Positions 42,416 through 52,686 of a DNA stretch of 64,000 nucleotides are shown here, piece after piece. Positions within the stretch are counted from its first letter, which is position 1. Each line of letters starts with the position of its first letter. The translations under genes and the position numbers were made by a program. The notes beneath the pieces are model-generated. The model searched no databases, was not told the origin of the DNA, and saw only the letters and a program-made list of their open reading frames with translations. Source of the DNA: Granulicella arctica (GTDB taxonomy: Bacteria; Acidobacteriota; Terriglobia; Terriglobales; Acidobacteriaceae); NCBI RefSeq assembly GCF_025685605.1, contig NZ_JAGTUT010000001.1, positions 1,922,001-1,986,000 on the forward strand, in the 5' to 3' direction.

Positions 42416-43345
42416 ATGATGACTGAGGAACTGAACGATAGCGGACCCTGGCCCGCGCTTCCATGGGCTGCATGGGAGGCAACAGCCGCGACGCTGCACA
42501 TGTGGACGCAGATTGTCGGCAAGACACGGCTCGCCCTCACGCCTCTTCAAAACCATTGGTGGAATGTTCCGCTCTATGTCACTGCGCGCGGCCTGGGAAC
42601 CTCAGCGATGCCTTGTGGCGATGGCCTGCTTGAAATCGAGTTTGATTTTGTGACCCATGCATTGCACCTGCGGCCAAGTTATGGTGACGCCCTCTCGCTT
42701 CCCCTGCGGGCACAATCCGTCGCGGCCTTCTACGGCGAATACGAAGATGCGCTGCGGTCGCTGGGGATCGTAGTTCCTATCAATCCGATGCCCGTCGAAC
42801 TTGCTCGCCCTATCCGCTTCGACCTGGATACGGTGCATGCGAGCTATGATCCGGAATACGCTCACCGGTTTTGGCAGATTCTTGCCCGCGCCAACACGAT
42901 CTTTCACCAGTTTGGGACGGAGTTTCTAGGCAAGGTGAGCCCAGTGCACTTCTTCTGGGGCAGCTTCGACCTTGCGGTCACGCGATTCTCTGGCCGCCCG
43001 GCGCCGCCTCGGGAGGGAGTTGACGGTATCCAGCGCGAGGCCTACTCGCACGAGGTGATCAGCGCTGGTTTCTGGCCTGGGAACGGAGGCTACGGAGCAC
43101 CGGCTTTCTACTGCTACGCCGCGCCAGTTCCCGAGGGAATGTCGAAGGCGGTCATTCGCCCCGACATAGCGCATTTCGATACGGTACTGGGTGAGTTCCT
43201 GCTTCCGTATGAGGCGCTGCGGGAGCAGTCGGACCCGGATGCAGCGGTGCTCGAGTTTCTCCAGAGTGCATACTCCGCAGCCGCCGACCTCGCGGGATGG
43301 GATCGGGTCGCCCTCGAAAGGCATGCCGGATCGAGATGGGCTTGA
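42416..43345 (+). CDS. DUF5996 family protein
   Basis: A 309-residue protein with the DUF5996 pattern: LPWAAWEATAATLHMWTQIV, then NHWWNVPLYVTARGLGTS, FDFVTHALHLRP, and later VHFFWGSFDLAVTRFSGRP followed by YSHEVISAGFWPG. No catalytic function is known and no signal peptide is present. The start could be 42416 or the adjacent ATG at 42419. It lies 39 bases after dut and 30 bases before purL, so it may be in the same transcript, but has no known purine role. Confidence 0.85.
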   Translation: MMTEELNDSGPWPALPWAAWEATAATLHMWTQIVGKTRLALTPLQNHWWNVPLYVTARGLGTSAMPCGDGLLEIEFDFVTHALHLRPSYGDALSLPLRAQSVAAFYGEYEDALRSLGIVVPINPMPVELARPIRFDLDTVHASYDPEYAHRFWQILARANTIFHQFGTEFLGKVSPVHFFWGSFDLAVTRFSGRPAPPREGVDGIQREAYSHEVISAGFWPGNGGYGAPAFYCYAAPVPEGMSKAVIRPDIAHFDTVLGEFLLPYEALREQSDPDAAVLEFLQSAYSAAADLAGWDRVALERHAGSRWA

Positions 43346-43375
43346 GCGGATACCGGTCGCCTCGGCCTATCGACC

Positions 43376-45847
43376 ATGCGACAATCGATACAGCGAGCCA
43401 TGCCTATCCAGCAAGTTCAGCATCAAAGCTTAGTCCCTGTCCCCGCCTCCATCACACCGGCGCTGCTCAAGCAGCACAGCATTACAGCGGACGAGTACAC
43501 GCGACTCGAAGCCGCGCTGGGACGCACGCCCTCACTGACTGAACTTGGAATCTTTTCGGTCATGTGGTCGGAGCACTGCTCCTACAAAAGCTCGCGCGTT
43601 CACCTGAAGCGGCTTCCGACCGAGTCCCCGCTCGTTGTGCAGGGACCGGGAGAGAACGCGGGCATCATTGATGTCGGTGATGGCTGGGCTTGTGCGTTCA
43701 AGATTGAGTCGCATAACCATCCTTCGTATATTGAGCCGTATCAGGGCGCAGCGACGGGTGTTGGCGGCATTCTCCGCGACATTTTCACCATGAATGCGCG
43801 TCCGCTTGCCGTGATGGACTCACTGCGCTTCGGCCCGCTCGATGAAGCCGAGAAGGACGCACAGCTTCGCCGTCGGAACCACGCTATCGTCAACGGCATC
43901 GTCGCTGGCGTTGCCGGCTATGGCAACTGTTTTGGCGTTCCGAACCTCGGTGGCGAGACACGTTTCGAGGAGTGCTATTCCGGTAATCCCCTGCTCAATG
44001 CGTTCGCGCTGGGCCTGGTTCGCATCGATGAAATCTTCTACGCGAAGGCTACCGGTGTGGGAAATCCTGTTATCTACGTTGGCGCCAAGACTGGTCGGGA
44101 CGGCATCCATGGCGCGACGATGGCGTCTGAAGAGTTCACCGAAGGCTCTGAGCAGAAGCGTCCCAACGTGCAGATGGGCGATCCATTCCTCGAAAAATTG
44201 CTGCTTGAAGCCTGCCTCGAGGCAATGGCGACCGGCGCTGTTCTTGGTATTCAGGATATGGGTGCGGCTGGCCTTACCTGTTCCACCTGCGAGATGGGTG
44301 CGCGCGGCGAGCTTGGTCTGACGATTGAACTCGATCTCGTTCCGCAGCGCGAAACCGGTATGTCGAGCTACGAGATCATGCTGTCCGAGTCGCAGGAGCG
44401 GATGCTGCTCGTTGCCGACAAGGGCCGCGAGGGCGAGGTGCTGGATGTCTTTAAGAAGTGGGGCCTTGACGCGAGCATCGTTGGAATCGTTACCGCGGAC
44501 GACACGATGCGCGTTACGCATCACGGAGAGCTGGTTTGCGAGATCCCCAATAAGGCGCTCACCGATAATGCCCCGGTCTACCATCGGCCCGTAGGGGTCT
44601 GGAATGCTCCTGTTCCGAGCGATCCAACACCAGAGATTCTGCAAGAGCTTGAGCATCTGCGCGATTACACGGCTGATTTAAAGACGCTGCTGACGAGCGC
44701 CAACATCTGCAGCAAGCGATGGGTCTTCGAGCAGTATGACTCGATGGTTCAGACGAACACCGTACAGGGTCCGGGCGGCGAAGCTGGCGTCATGCGCATC
44801 AAGGGCACAGGCGGTCTGCGGAAGAACTCCAGCAACGGTCCCAGCATCGTGAAGGAGGTTGCGGAGTTCTTCGCTGCCTCTACCCCGCGTGGCGAGGCAA
44901 CGCTCGACGCGGATGCCCGGTCCACCAAGGGAGATCGTGGCCTTGCCATGGCGCTTGCTGGCAATGGCCGCTGGTGCTATCTCGATCCGAAGCTTGGCGC
45001 GATGCATGCCGTGGCAGAAGCAGCCCGCAAGGTCGCCTGTACGGGCGCAAAGCCTGTTGCGGCGACGAACTGCCTCAACTTCGGCAATCCGGAGAAGCCG
45101 GAGATCATGGCGCAGCTTTCGAATGCTATCGACGGCATTGCCGAGGCCTGCATCGCGCTCGGAACTCCTGTAACCGGTGGCAATGTCAGCCTCTACAACG
45201 AGACGCGCGGCGAAGGGATCTATCCCACCCCGGTTATCGGTATCGTCGGCATCATCGAAGATGTGACGAAGGCTACGCCCTCCGGCTTCCAAAAGGTTGG
45301 CGACAAGGTGATGCTCCTGCAATCGACCAACGGCTCGCCTGCTTCGCAGATTCAGGAGTTCGGCAGTTCGGATTACGCTAAATCCATTACCGGTAGTCTT
45401 TGGGGCACACCACCATGGATCGACCTTGCAGCCGAAGCATCTCTGCACAAGGCCCTGATTACGCTGGCTGAGCGCGGTCTCATCCATTCCGCAAAAGATA
45501 TCTCTGACGGCGGACTTGCAGCAGCGCTGGCTTCGTCAAGCTTCGAGCGAAACATTGGTGTTCGCGCAACGCTTGGCGCGCTTTCGGAAGCGGAGTATTC
45601 GACTGCGCTCTTTGGGGAAAACGCTACTGAGGTGCTGATTACCTGCGCCTTTGAGGATTACGGGACCATCTGTACGCTCCTGGATGAGGAAGGCGCAATC
45701 TGGCCCCTCGATCTTGGAGAGACGATCGAGGACGACATAGAAATCTACGCAGGGGATGTGCCGCTGGTACAGGCAACAATCCTCGAACTAAAGCACGGTT
45801 GGACGCATGCTCTTGAATCGCAACTCGCTGCGGAGGTGCTGGTTTGA
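43376..45847 (+). CDS. purL: Phosphoribosylformylglycinamidine synthase, PurL subunit
   Basis: An 823-residue (815 from the ATG at 43400) ATP-dependent FGAM synthase of the small PurL type, which needs separate PurS and PurQ. Seen are [18 protein letters not shown] near the N-terminus, [43 protein letters not shown]-like [23 protein letters not shown], and in the second half [12 protein letters not shown] and [13 protein letters not shown]. Neither start has a strong ribosome-binding site, so the start is uncertain. purF follows with an overlap of four bases, showing translational coupling. Confidence 0.94.
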   Translation: MRQSIQRAMPIQQVQHQSLVPVPASITPALLKQHSITADEYTRLEAALGRTPSLTELGIFSVMWSEHCSYKSSRVHLKRLPTESPLVVQGPGENAGIIDVGDGWACAFKIESHNHPSYIEPYQGAATGVGGILRDIFTMNARPLAVMDSLRFGPLDEAEKDAQLRRRNHAIVNGIVAGVAGYGNCFGVPNLGGETRFEECYSGNPLLNAFALGLVRIDEIFYAKATGVGNPVIYVGAKTGRDGIHGATMASEEFTEGSEQKRPNVQMGDPFLEKLLLEACLEAMATGAVLGIQDMGAAGLTCSTCEMGARGELGLTIELDLVPQRETGMSSYEIMLSESQERMLLVADKGREGEVLDVFKKWGLDASIVGIVTADDTMRVTHHGELVCEIPNKALTDNAPVYHRPVGVWNAPVPSDPTPEILQELEHLRDYTADLKTLLTSANICSKRWVFEQYDSMVQTNTVQGPGGEAGVMRIKGTGGLRKNSSNGPSIVKEVAEFFAASTPRGEATLDADARSTKGDRGLAMALAGNGRWCYLDPKLGAMHAVAEAARKVACTGAKPVAATNCLNFGNPEKPEIMAQLSNAIDGIAEACIALGTPVTGGNVSLYNETRGEGIYPTPVIGIVGIIEDVTKATPSGFQKVGDKVMLLQSTNGSPASQIQEFGSSDYAKSITGSLWGTPPWIDLAAEASLHKALITLAERGLIHSAKDISDGGLAAALASSSFERNIGVRATLGALSEAEYSTALFGENATEVLITCAFEDYGTICTLLDEEGAIWPLDLGETIEDDIEIYAGDVPLVQATILELKHGWTHALESQLAAEVLV

Positions 45848-47358
45848 TCGAGGAACTTACCCTGCCCTTGAATGCTGCCCTTGTAGACGAATCCCACGAC
45901 GAAGCAGATGACGCCGACCCCTTCGACAAGCTTCGCGAAGAGTGTGGTGTGATGGCGGTCTACAACCACGCCGATGCAGCCCGGATGACGTACTGGGGTC
46001 TCTACTCACTCCAGCATCGCGGGCAGGAGTCTGCAGGCATTGCGTCTGCTGACGGCACCGAAGTCAACGATATCAAGGGCATGGGTCTAGTCTCCGAGAT
46101 ATTTACGGACGACGTGCTCGCCAAACTGCCAGGCCATATGGCTATCGGGCATACACGCTACTCGACCACAGGCGACTCCGCCCTGCTGAACGCTCAGCCT
46201 ATTTCGGTCGAATCGACCAAGGGTCTCATCGCCATCGCGCACAATGGCAACCTCATCAATCTTGGAACGGCCAAGGAACGTCTCGAGCGCGATGGTGCAA
46301 TCTTCCAGACGACCAGCGACTCCGAGATCATCATCCAGCTCATCGCGCACTGCACCAAGAACACCTTGATTGACTGCATGGCCGATGCCCTCCAGCAGGT
46401 TGACGGTGCTTTCTCGATCGTCATGATGACGCGCAACCGTATCTTCGCCGCGCGCGATCCGCACGGCTTCCGGCCACTCTCGATGGGTCGCATTGAAGGC
46501 AAGGACGGTGCGCCTGATACGTTTGTTTTTGCGTCCGAGACCTGCGCGTTTGACCTGCTGCATGCGAAGTATGAGCGCGACGTAAAACCCGGGGAGCTCG
46601 TCATGGTCTCCGAGGATGGCGTGACCAGTCGCTACTTCGATACCACCAAGGAGCAGTCGAGCTGCGTCTTTGAGCACGTGTACTTCGCGCGCCCGGACTC
46701 GAAGATCTTCGGTCGCTGGGTCCAGCAGAGCCGCGAGGAGATGGGCCGGCAACTAGCCCGCGAATCAGGTGTAGCGGCAGACCTTATCGTGCCTGTTCCT
46801 GACTCGGGCGTCACCGCAGCGATTGGCTACGCGGCGGAATCCGGCATACCTTTCAACTTTGGCCTTATTCGCAACCACTACGTTGGCCGCACTTTTATTC
46901 AGCCAGAGCAGCGCGTCCGCGACTTCGGCGTCCGCATGAAGCTCAATCCTGTCCGCAGCCTGCTCGAAGGTAAGCGCGTCATTCTGATTGATGACTCCAT
47001 CATCCGCGGCACGACCTCGCGCAAGATCGTCCGTATGGTCCGCAACGCGGGTGCAGCCGAGGTTCACATGCGCATCTCGTGTCCTCCAACGATCTCTCCG
47101 TGTTTCTATGGCGTCGATACCCCTTCGAAGAAGGACCTGATCGCTGCGAACAAGACTGTCTCCGAGATCTGCGATTTCATCGAGGCAGACTCGCTGGCGT
47201 ACCTCTCTCTTGTCGGCCTTACCCACTCCTGCACCAAGGGCGAAACCTCCGAAGGCCTCTCTCCAGCAAGTTTCTGCACCGCCTGTTACACCGGCGAATA
47301 CCCCACCCAATGGGTCGATGTTGAAGAGATCCTGCCTGCTCCTGCACTCGCGCTTTAG
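45844..47358 (+). CDS. purF: Amidophosphoribosyltransferase
   Basis: A 504-residue enzyme catalysing the first step of purine synthesis, from PRPP and glutamine. The nucleophile is Cys34 in [12 protein letters not shown], so a propeptide of about 33 residues is probably removed, long for this family. [13 protein letters not shown] and the PRPP loop [14 protein letters not shown] are diagnostic. Iron-sulfur ligands of the Bacillus-type enzyme appear present in [21 protein letters not shown] and [12 protein letters not shown]. The start is a TTG overlapping the purL stop. Probably oxygen-sensitive, as the Bacillus enzyme is. Confidence 0.95.
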   Translation: MIEELTLPLNAALVDESHDEADDADPFDKLREECGVMAVYNHADAARMTYWGLYSLQHRGQESAGIASADGTEVNDIKGMGLVSEIFTDDVLAKLPGHMAIGHTRYSTTGDSALLNAQPISVESTKGLIAIAHNGNLINLGTAKERLERDGAIFQTTSDSEIIIQLIAHCTKNTLIDCMADALQQVDGAFSIVMMTRNRIFAARDPHGFRPLSMGRIEGKDGAPDTFVFASETCAFDLLHAKYERDVKPGELVMVSEDGVTSRYFDTTKEQSSCVFEHVYFARPDSKIFGRWVQQSREEMGRQLARESGVAADLIVPVPDSGVTAAIGYAAESGIPFNFGLIRNHYVGRTFIQPEQRVRDFGVRMKLNPVRSLLEGKRVILIDDSIIRGTTSRKIVRMVRNAGAAEVHMRISCPPTISPCFYGVDTPSKKDLIAANKTVSEICDFIEADSLAYLSLVGLTHSCTKGETSEGLSPASFCTACYTGEYPTQWVDVEEILPAPALAL

Positions 47359-47406
47359 ATCGAGAGGGCAGAAAGCCAGCGATGCGTAGAGTCTATTGTT
47401 CTGCGC

Positions 47407-48324
47407 CTACTTATCTTCCGTGGCGGTAGGATGCTTTCCCATGAACGGCGAGCAGCAAGGTGTAGAACTCGGCTTGAACTCCATATATTCAATCCGCGTC
47501 TGATCGGGATCGAACAGGTTCAACTGCACCTTTCCGTCCACACCAACCTGGGTCTTGCTGCAGATTGGCTTTGTGCATTTGTTCGCTGCAAGCCCTGTCA
47601 CTACCTGGTCCATCGTCTCCGTGCCTAGCGAGAAATGATTCATCATCCCGTAGGTATGCAGGTCGGGGATGGCGGGATTGTTCAGCATGTACTCCAGCCA
47701 GTCGCTTCCGTCCGGCACCTGAAGACTTACATAGTCTGTTCGCTCCGGTGTCTTGCCACCGTGCCAATATGGATGGAAGCCAAGCAGGTCCTTGTAGAAG
47801 CGATCCTCCGCAGCAGCATCGCGCACGATAAACCCGGCATGGATGATCCGATGGGAGGTCGCCCGCGGACTGGCTACAGACGAACCTGGGTGCTTCATGC
47901 CCTCCTGCACAAAGACGATGAGATTGCCCTCGGGATCTTTGACGGCGAAGCGTCCACGCTCAGCCTCCGGCAGGATCGACTGCCCGTGAGCACGCAGGTA
48001 GCGTTCCAGGCCAGCCTCATCCCGCGTTGTAAACCCGACCGCAGCAAGGTGAGAGGATACCTCTGGCACATGCAACGGAGCGATCTGAAACCATTGTGAG
48101 TCGCTGACCGAGTAGAAGTCTTCCGTGCCTATTTTTGTGCGTATGAAGCCCATGTCGTTGTCGTACAACTTCGCCGCGGCTTCCGGGTCCCCGGTGTACA
48201 GGCTAACGAACGCGATTCCCGTAATTGCAGGACGAGCCTGTGCCACGAGAAAGTGGCAGCAGGTGAGGAGGAGGGCGAAAGCGCTCAGTTTCTTCACGGG
48301 CTGCCACTTTAGGGTAGCGATCAT
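47407..48324 (-). CDS. Exported VOC (glyoxalase/dioxygenase-fold) protein
   Basis: A 305-residue protein with a signal peptide (LSAFALLLTCCHFLVAQA) and two repeated VOC modules: ITGIAFVSLYTGDPEAAAKLY near residue 34 and IIHAGFIVRDAAAEDRFYKDLLG near 160. The repeat of FVSLY..D/FIVRD..A with FAVKDPEGNLIVF and LNLFDPDQTRIEYME marks the family, which includes glyoxalases, extradiol dioxygenases and resistance proteins. Metal-binding His/Glu are not obvious by eye. Substrate unknown; likely periplasmic. Confidence 0.82.
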   Translation of the reverse strand: MIATLKWQPVKKLSAFALLLTCCHFLVAQARPAITGIAFVSLYTGDPEAAAKLYDNDMGFIRTKIGTEDFYSVSDSQWFQIAPLHVPEVSSHLAAVGFTTRDEAGLERYLRAHGQSILPEAERGRFAVKDPEGNLIVFVQEGMKHPGSSVASPRATSHRIIHAGFIVRDAAAEDRFYKDLLGFHPYWHGGKTPERTDYVSLQVPDGSDWLEYMLNNPAIPDLHTYGMMNHFSLGTETMDQVVTGLAANKCTKPICSKTQVGVDGKVQLNLFDPDQTRIEYMEFKPSSTPCCSPFMGKHPTATEDK

Positions 48325-48360
48325 ACGAAAGTCAAACGCTTTAAACGATTTAGTACTTGG

Positions 48361-49056
48361 TTATGCCAGGTCGAAGAGAAGGAACTCGCCGCCCTCGGCG
48401 CTGCTGACCGTTACGGATGCCTCTCCTGTCAGGGCGAGTCCATCCCCAGCTTTCAGCAACTCTTCGCCTACCGACACCGCCCCGCGAGCTATCTGTAGAT
48501 AGCCGTTGCCGAGCTTGAACTCATGCGTCACTGACGTCGCCGGATCAAGCTTCGCCGCCAGCAACTCCGCATCTGCATGAAGCTGGAACGAACCGTCGCG
48601 TGCATCCGTGCTCGCCAGAAGATGAAGCCGATTCGGCTCCGTCTGGACCGCGAACTTCTTCTGCTCGTACTTCGGCGGAATGCCCGTTTCGTTTGGCATC
48701 AGCCAGATCTGCAAGAGATGCAGTGTCTCCGTATCCGACGGATTCATCTCGCTGTGCTTCACGCCCGATCCCGCTGTCATGTGCTGTAACTCACCCGGAA
48801 CAAGCGTCTCGCTTGCACCTGTCGTGTCCTCGTGATTCACGGCGCCTTCAAGCACGTAGGTGAGGATCTCCATGTCGCGATGAGGATGCTTGCCAAAGCC
48901 CATTGAAGGTGCGACAAAATCCTCGTTGATGACGCGGAGCGCACGGAATCCCATGTGCGCGGGATCGTAGTACTCGGCGAAGGAAAAGCTGAAGTTGGAG
49001 TCAAGCCATCCGTGGTTTGCATGCCCGCGACTCGCCGCGGGACGAAGAGTCATCAT
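48361..49056 (-). CDS. Pirin family protein
   Basis: A 231-residue bicupin. The N-terminal RGHANHGWLDSNFSFSFAEYYDP, then FGKHPHRDMEILTYVLEGAVNHED with metal-binding His pair, and LVPGELQHMTAGSGVKHSEMNP with further His/Glu are typical for YhhW/pirin-like quercetinases. These bind one metal in the N-terminal cupin. Activity as quercetin dioxygenase is known only for some members. Cytosolic. Divergent neighbour purD is on the same strand, 59 bases upstream end to end. Confidence 0.9.
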   Translation of the reverse strand: MMTLRPAASRGHANHGWLDSNFSFSFAEYYDPAHMGFRALRVINEDFVAPSMGFGKHPHRDMEILTYVLEGAVNHEDTTGASETLVPGELQHMTAGSGVKHSEMNPSDTETLHLLQIWLMPNETGIPPKYEQKKFAVQTEPNRLHLLASTDARDGSFQLHADAELLAAKLDPATSVTHEFKLGNGYLQIARGAVSVGEELLKAGDGLALTGEASVTVSSAEGGEFLLFDLA

Positions 49057-49115
49057 AAGATTTACCTCGATTCGTCCCTTTAGATGGAGCCGCCTTCAAT
49101 TCGATTCAAGCCACC

Positions 49116-50423
49116 CTATAACGCGTGCCAGCCGATATCCCGGCGAAATTGCATACCGTCGAAGCGAATCTGATCGAGCGCCGCATAAGCCGCTGCAAGC
49201 GCTTCCTTCAGGCCACCGGAGGCCGTAGCTGTTACAGCGAGTACACGTCCGCCAGCCGTACGGAGTGAGCCCGACTTATCCAGCGCCGTACCCGAATGAA
49301 AGACCTTTAGCGCAGCGTTTGAGGTGGGAGATGGCACGCCCGTAACGACCTTGCCCATGTCGTATTTGCCTGGATAGCCACCGCTGGCAGCAATGACGCA
49401 GGCTGCCGCACCCGGTCGAAGCTTGATCGTCAGTCGGTCTGCGGTTCCATCGATGGCGGACTCGAACATCTCCAGCAGATCCGTCTCAAGCCGCATCACG
49501 ATCGCCTGCGTCTCCGGATCGCCAAAGCGCGTGTTGAACTCCAGCACCATGGGCCGCACTGCACCGTGCCTCCCGAGTATTGGCCCACGCGCGTCGGGAA
49601 CCATCATGATTCCGCAGAACAAGATGCCTGTAAACGGCGTACCCTCTCGATCCATTTCGCGGACGACTACCTGGGCAACATTTGCCGTCAGCCACTCCTG
49701 CATTGCTGGAGGCATCAGGGCGTCCGTCGAATACGCTCCCATACCCCCCGTATTGGGGCCAGTATCGCCTTCGCCGACGCGCTTGTGGTCCTGCGCCGCG
49801 GCCAACGGAACCGCCGTCTTTCCGTCGCACAATGCAAAGAACGAAAGCTCCTCACCCGTAAGGAACTCCTCCAGGACGATCTCGTCCACGGCGCTTCCGA
49901 GCAGCACGCCCGAGAACATCTGTGCTGCTGCCATCTCCGCCTCGCGGTGGGTCTCGCAGATTACGACGCCCTTACCCGCAGCCAGTCCATCTGCCTTGAC
50001 TACGACGGGCACTGAAAAGCTCCGCAGCTGATCGCGAACCTCGTCGAGGCTCGTACAAAGCGCGTATGCCGCGGTTGGGATCCCTGTTCGCTGCATGAAG
50101 GACTTCGCGAACGACTTGCTGGATTCGAGGCGCGCAGCAGCCTTCGTCGGGCCAAACGCCCTGAGGCCAAGCGCATTGAGTCGGTCCACCAGACCGAGAG
50201 AGAGGGGAAGCTCCGGCCCAACAACGGTCAGGTCGGGTGACTCCGCCTGCACGAGGCGAATCATGGCCTCAAGATCGCCTAAATCGACACCAACGCACCT
50301 CGTCTCCTGGGAGATCCCGCCATTGCCGGGAGCGCACACAACCTCCGTCACGCGCGGACTTTGCAATAGCTTCCACACCACAGCATGCTCCCGTCCGCCA
50401 CCGCCAAGTACCAGAACCTTCAT
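49116..50423 (-). CDS. purD: Phosphoribosylamine-glycine ligase
   Basis: A 435-residue ATP-grasp enzyme joining phosphoribosylamine and glycine, the step after PurF. MKVLVLGGGGREHAVVWKL is the N-terminal domain; the ATP-grasp core shows VVKADGLAAGKGVVIC and ILCFGIMM-like GILFCGIMM with VLEFNTRFGDPETQ. The ATG at 50423 was chosen because AAGGAG precedes it; a longer frame to 50486 adds 21 residues outside the family. Located away from purL-purF on the opposite strand. Confidence 0.96.
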   Translation of the reverse strand: MKVLVLGGGGREHAVVWKLLQSPRVTEVVCAPGNGGISQETRCVGVDLGDLEAMIRLVQAESPDLTVVGPELPLSLGLVDRLNALGLRAFGPTKAAARLESSKSFAKSFMQRTGIPTAAYALCTSLDEVRDQLRSFSVPVVVKADGLAAGKGVVICETHREAEMAAAQMFSGVLLGSAVDEIVLEEFLTGEELSFFALCDGKTAVPLAAAQDHKRVGEGDTGPNTGGMGAYSTDALMPPAMQEWLTANVAQVVVREMDREGTPFTGILFCGIMMVPDARGPILGRHGAVRPMVLEFNTRFGDPETQAIVMRLETDLLEMFESAIDGTADRLTIKLRPGAAACVIAASGGYPGKYDMGKVVTGVPSPTSNAALKVFHSGTALDKSGSLRTAGGRVLAVTATASGGLKEALAAAYAALDQIRFDGMQFRRDIGWHAL

Positions 50424-50491
50424 CTCTGCTGCGCTCCTTGCAACGATCAACTTCTTGAAACCAGAAATCCTTTGCGGGTAAATCAATTGGC

Positions 50492-51214
50492 CTAGCGAGT
50501 CGCTACTAAGATAGCGTCCGCAAGGGATTCGCTTAGAAGAATAAGCGTGCTGGCTTTGCCAACGCGCACTTGAAATGCACCCTTGAAGGGAAGCTGTTCG
50601 CTCAGCGTAATTCGCACCCCGGGGCGAATGCCTTGCGTAGCGAGGTAGCGCAGCATCGCGGGATCCTTGTCGGAGACACTCGCAATCTTTGCCCCTTCAC
50701 CCGGTTTGAGCTGCGAGAGCGCTTGCGGCTCCTGTCCTGGGATGGATCCATCGAGAGCGGGTATTGCATGGCCATGAGGGTCGAACTCCGGATGGCCAAG
50801 TTTCGCTGCGATCCGCTCTTCAAGCCGCTCCGAGATGAAGTGCTCGAGGCGCTCCGCCTCCTGGTGAACCTCGTCCCACGGGTAGCCAAGAACCTGAGTT
50901 AGAAACGTCTCAAGAAGTCGATGATGGCGGATGATTTCGAGCGCGCGTTTCTTGCCGCTCTTGGCTAACTTTACGCCGTGATGTTTCTTGTAAAGCACCA
51001 TGGGCGGCTCGCCGGCGGAGAGCTTTTGCAGCATATTCGTCACGGAAGCAGCGGTGATGGAAAGGTGCGTGGCTATCTCGGTGCTGGTGACAAGACGCTC
51101 GTCCCGCCCGCTTAGCTGGAAGATTGCCTTGAGGTAATCATCAATTGCCTCACTGCCTGCAGTGGCGGTTCCGGCATCCCTGGTCGGTCGAGGTCTGTTT
51201 TGGAGCTTCGCCAT
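50492..51214 (-). CDS. mntR: DtxR/MntR-family metalloregulator
   Basis: A 240-residue repressor with three parts: a winged helix (AIDDYLKAIFQLSGRDERLVT, EIATHLSITAASVTNMLQKL), a metal-binding dimerisation domain (GKKRALEIIRHHRLLETFL, then EAERLEHFISERLEERIAAKL), and a C-terminal FeoA-like SH3 domain. MntR or IdeR specificity is not settled by sequence, but the divergent mntH 44 bases away makes manganese control likely. Two TTAG-type palindromic elements lie in the gap and overlap the mntH start. Confidence 0.88.
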   Translation of the reverse strand: MAKLQNRPRPTRDAGTATAGSEAIDDYLKAIFQLSGRDERLVTSTEIATHLSITAASVTNMLQKLSAGEPPMVLYKKHHGVKLAKSGKKRALEIIRHHRLLETFLTQVLGYPWDEVHQEAERLEHFISERLEERIAAKLGHPEFDPHGHAIPALDGSIPGQEPQALSQLKPGEGAKIASVSDKDPAMLRYLATQGIRPGVRITLSEQLPFKGAFQVRVGKASTLILLSESLADAILVATR

Positions 51215-51229
51215 AAAGATAACTTCATA

Positions 51230-51266
51230 TTAGCTTAGCACTGCGTTATTATTTAGGCATGGCTAA
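51230..51266. promoter_or_regulatory. Candidate MntR operators in the mntR-mntH gap
   Basis: Two elements resemble the DtxR/IdeR-type consensus TTAGGTTAGCCTAACC: TTAGCTTAGCA at 51230-51240 and the near-palindrome TTAGGCATGGCTAA at 51253-51266, which pairs at 12 of 14 positions and contains the mntH start codon. Binding here would block both divergent promoters or mntH translation initiation. Confidence 0.5.
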
Positions 51267-52620
51267 TATCCAGATTAGTGAACAGAAGATATTGCCGCGC
51301 ACCAGAAAGCAGCAACTCTGGAGCTTCTTCGGTCCCGCCTTCGTGGCCTCGGTCGCCTATATTGATCCCGGTAACTTTGCTACTAACATCGCCGGGGGAT
51401 CGCAATTCGGCTACCGCCTGCTGTGGGTTCTTCTGTGGTCGAACGCCATGGCCATCCTGATCCAGTATCTGTCGGCCAAACTCGGCATCGTTACTGGCCT
51501 CACGCTCCCTCAGAACTGCCGGAAGCACTTCGCGCGGCCCATTACCATCCTGCTTTGGGTCTGCGCAGAGATCGCTGCTATCGCTACCGATCTCGCTGAA
51601 TTTCTGGGAGCCGCACTCGGACTCTACCTGCTCTGCGGACCCGCATTGCTCGCTCACGGATGGACCCGCACCGGTACCTTGTTAGCCTCTGCTCTCATCT
51701 CGGCTGTGGCGGTCTTCCTCATCCTTGCGCTCGACCTCAAAGGGTATCGCTGGCTTGAAGGCGGCATCATGGCCTTCGTCGGGGTCATCGGCCTTTGCTA
51801 TGGATTCGAAGTTCTGCTGGTCCATCCTGACTGGCGGCTCGCGGCCTTCCATACACTGATGCCCACGCTCGATACAAGCAGCCAGAACAGCTTCTATGGC
51901 AGCATCTATTTAGCTGTCGGCATGTTAGGTGCCACGGTCATGCCGCACGTCATCTACCTGCACTCTGCCCTCGTACAGCCGCGTCTCAGGAAGATGGCCA
52001 GTGAAGGACTTACCCCGGTGGACGCGCCGGCAAACTCCAAGGCCCAGTCGACAAGTAACGGGCTTCGTCGTCTCTACCTCCGGTTCGAGCTTATCGACAT
52101 CATCTTCGCCATGAACGGCGCCTGGCTCATCAACTCCGCCATGATCGTTATGGCCGCAGTCGCCTTTATCCACCTCGGCGCCCCAGTGACTGATGTCGAA
52201 CAGGCCTATAAAACGCTCGGTCCGCTGCTAGGACCCGCCGCCGCAACGGTCTTTGCGGTTGCGCTCCTCTGCTCCGGTCTGTCGTCTTCGACCGTTGGAG
52301 TAATGGCCGGCCAGGTCATCATTGAGGGATTTCTTAACATTAAGTTCTCGATCTTTCTCCGCCGTCTCATCACGATTGTCCCGGCGATCCTTGTCATCGC
52401 CATCGGCCTCGATCCGCTCAGAATACTTATTCTTTCGCAGGTAGTTCTCAGCTTCACGCTGCCCTTCGCTCTGATCCCTCTCCTCATCCTGACCAACCGC
52501 CAAAGTGTCATGCGAAGCTTTACCAGCCCCCGACTCACGCGAGCCGCAGGCTGGACCTCCGTCACTATCATCGTCACCCTGAACGTGGTTCTGTTGGGTC
52601 AACTGGCACTCGGGCACTAA
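51259..52620 (+). CDS. mntH: Nramp-family Mn(II)/metal importer
   Basis: A 453-residue proton-coupled divalent metal transporter with about eleven membrane helices. The first helix carries the metal-binding DPGN in VAYIDPGNFATNI, and the sixth-helix region shows VGMLGATVMPHVIYLHSAL with the MPH motif, both diagnostic of Nramp/MntH. Divergently paired with the mntR-like regulator. Transcription probably ends at the hairpin at 52638-52670. Substrate is probably Mn(II), possibly Fe(II). Confidence 0.94.
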   Translation: MANIQISEQKILPRTRKQQLWSFFGPAFVASVAYIDPGNFATNIAGGSQFGYRLLWVLLWSNAMAILIQYLSAKLGIVTGLTLPQNCRKHFARPITILLWVCAEIAAIATDLAEFLGAALGLYLLCGPALLAHGWTRTGTLLASALISAVAVFLILALDLKGYRWLEGGIMAFVGVIGLCYGFEVLLVHPDWRLAAFHTLMPTLDTSSQNSFYGSIYLAVGMLGATVMPHVIYLHSALVQPRLRKMASEGLTPVDAPANSKAQSTSNGLRRLYLRFELIDIIFAMNGAWLINSAMIVMAAVAFIHLGAPVTDVEQAYKTLGPLLGPAAATVFAVALLCSGLSSSTVGVMAGQVIIEGFLNIKFSIFLRRLITIVPAILVIAIGLDPLRILILSQVVLSFTLPFALIPLLILTNRQSVMRSFTSPRLTRAAGWTSVTIIVTLNVVLLGQLALGH

Positions 52621-52637
52621 ACATAGCCAGTGCAAAA

Positions 52638-52670
52638 AAAGAGGCGGTGCCGATGTGGCACCGCCTCTTT
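52638..52670. terminator. Bidirectional terminator
   Basis: Perfect 14-base arms AAAGAGGCGGTGCC (52638-52651) and GGCACCGCCTCTTT (52657-52670), loop GATGT, with an A-run before the stem and CTGTCTT after. It separates convergent mntH and the Q-rich lipoprotein gene and can act in both directions, best on the minus strand where the A-run gives a T tract. Confidence 0.88.
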
Positions 52671-52686
52671 CTGTCTTACCCATTCT

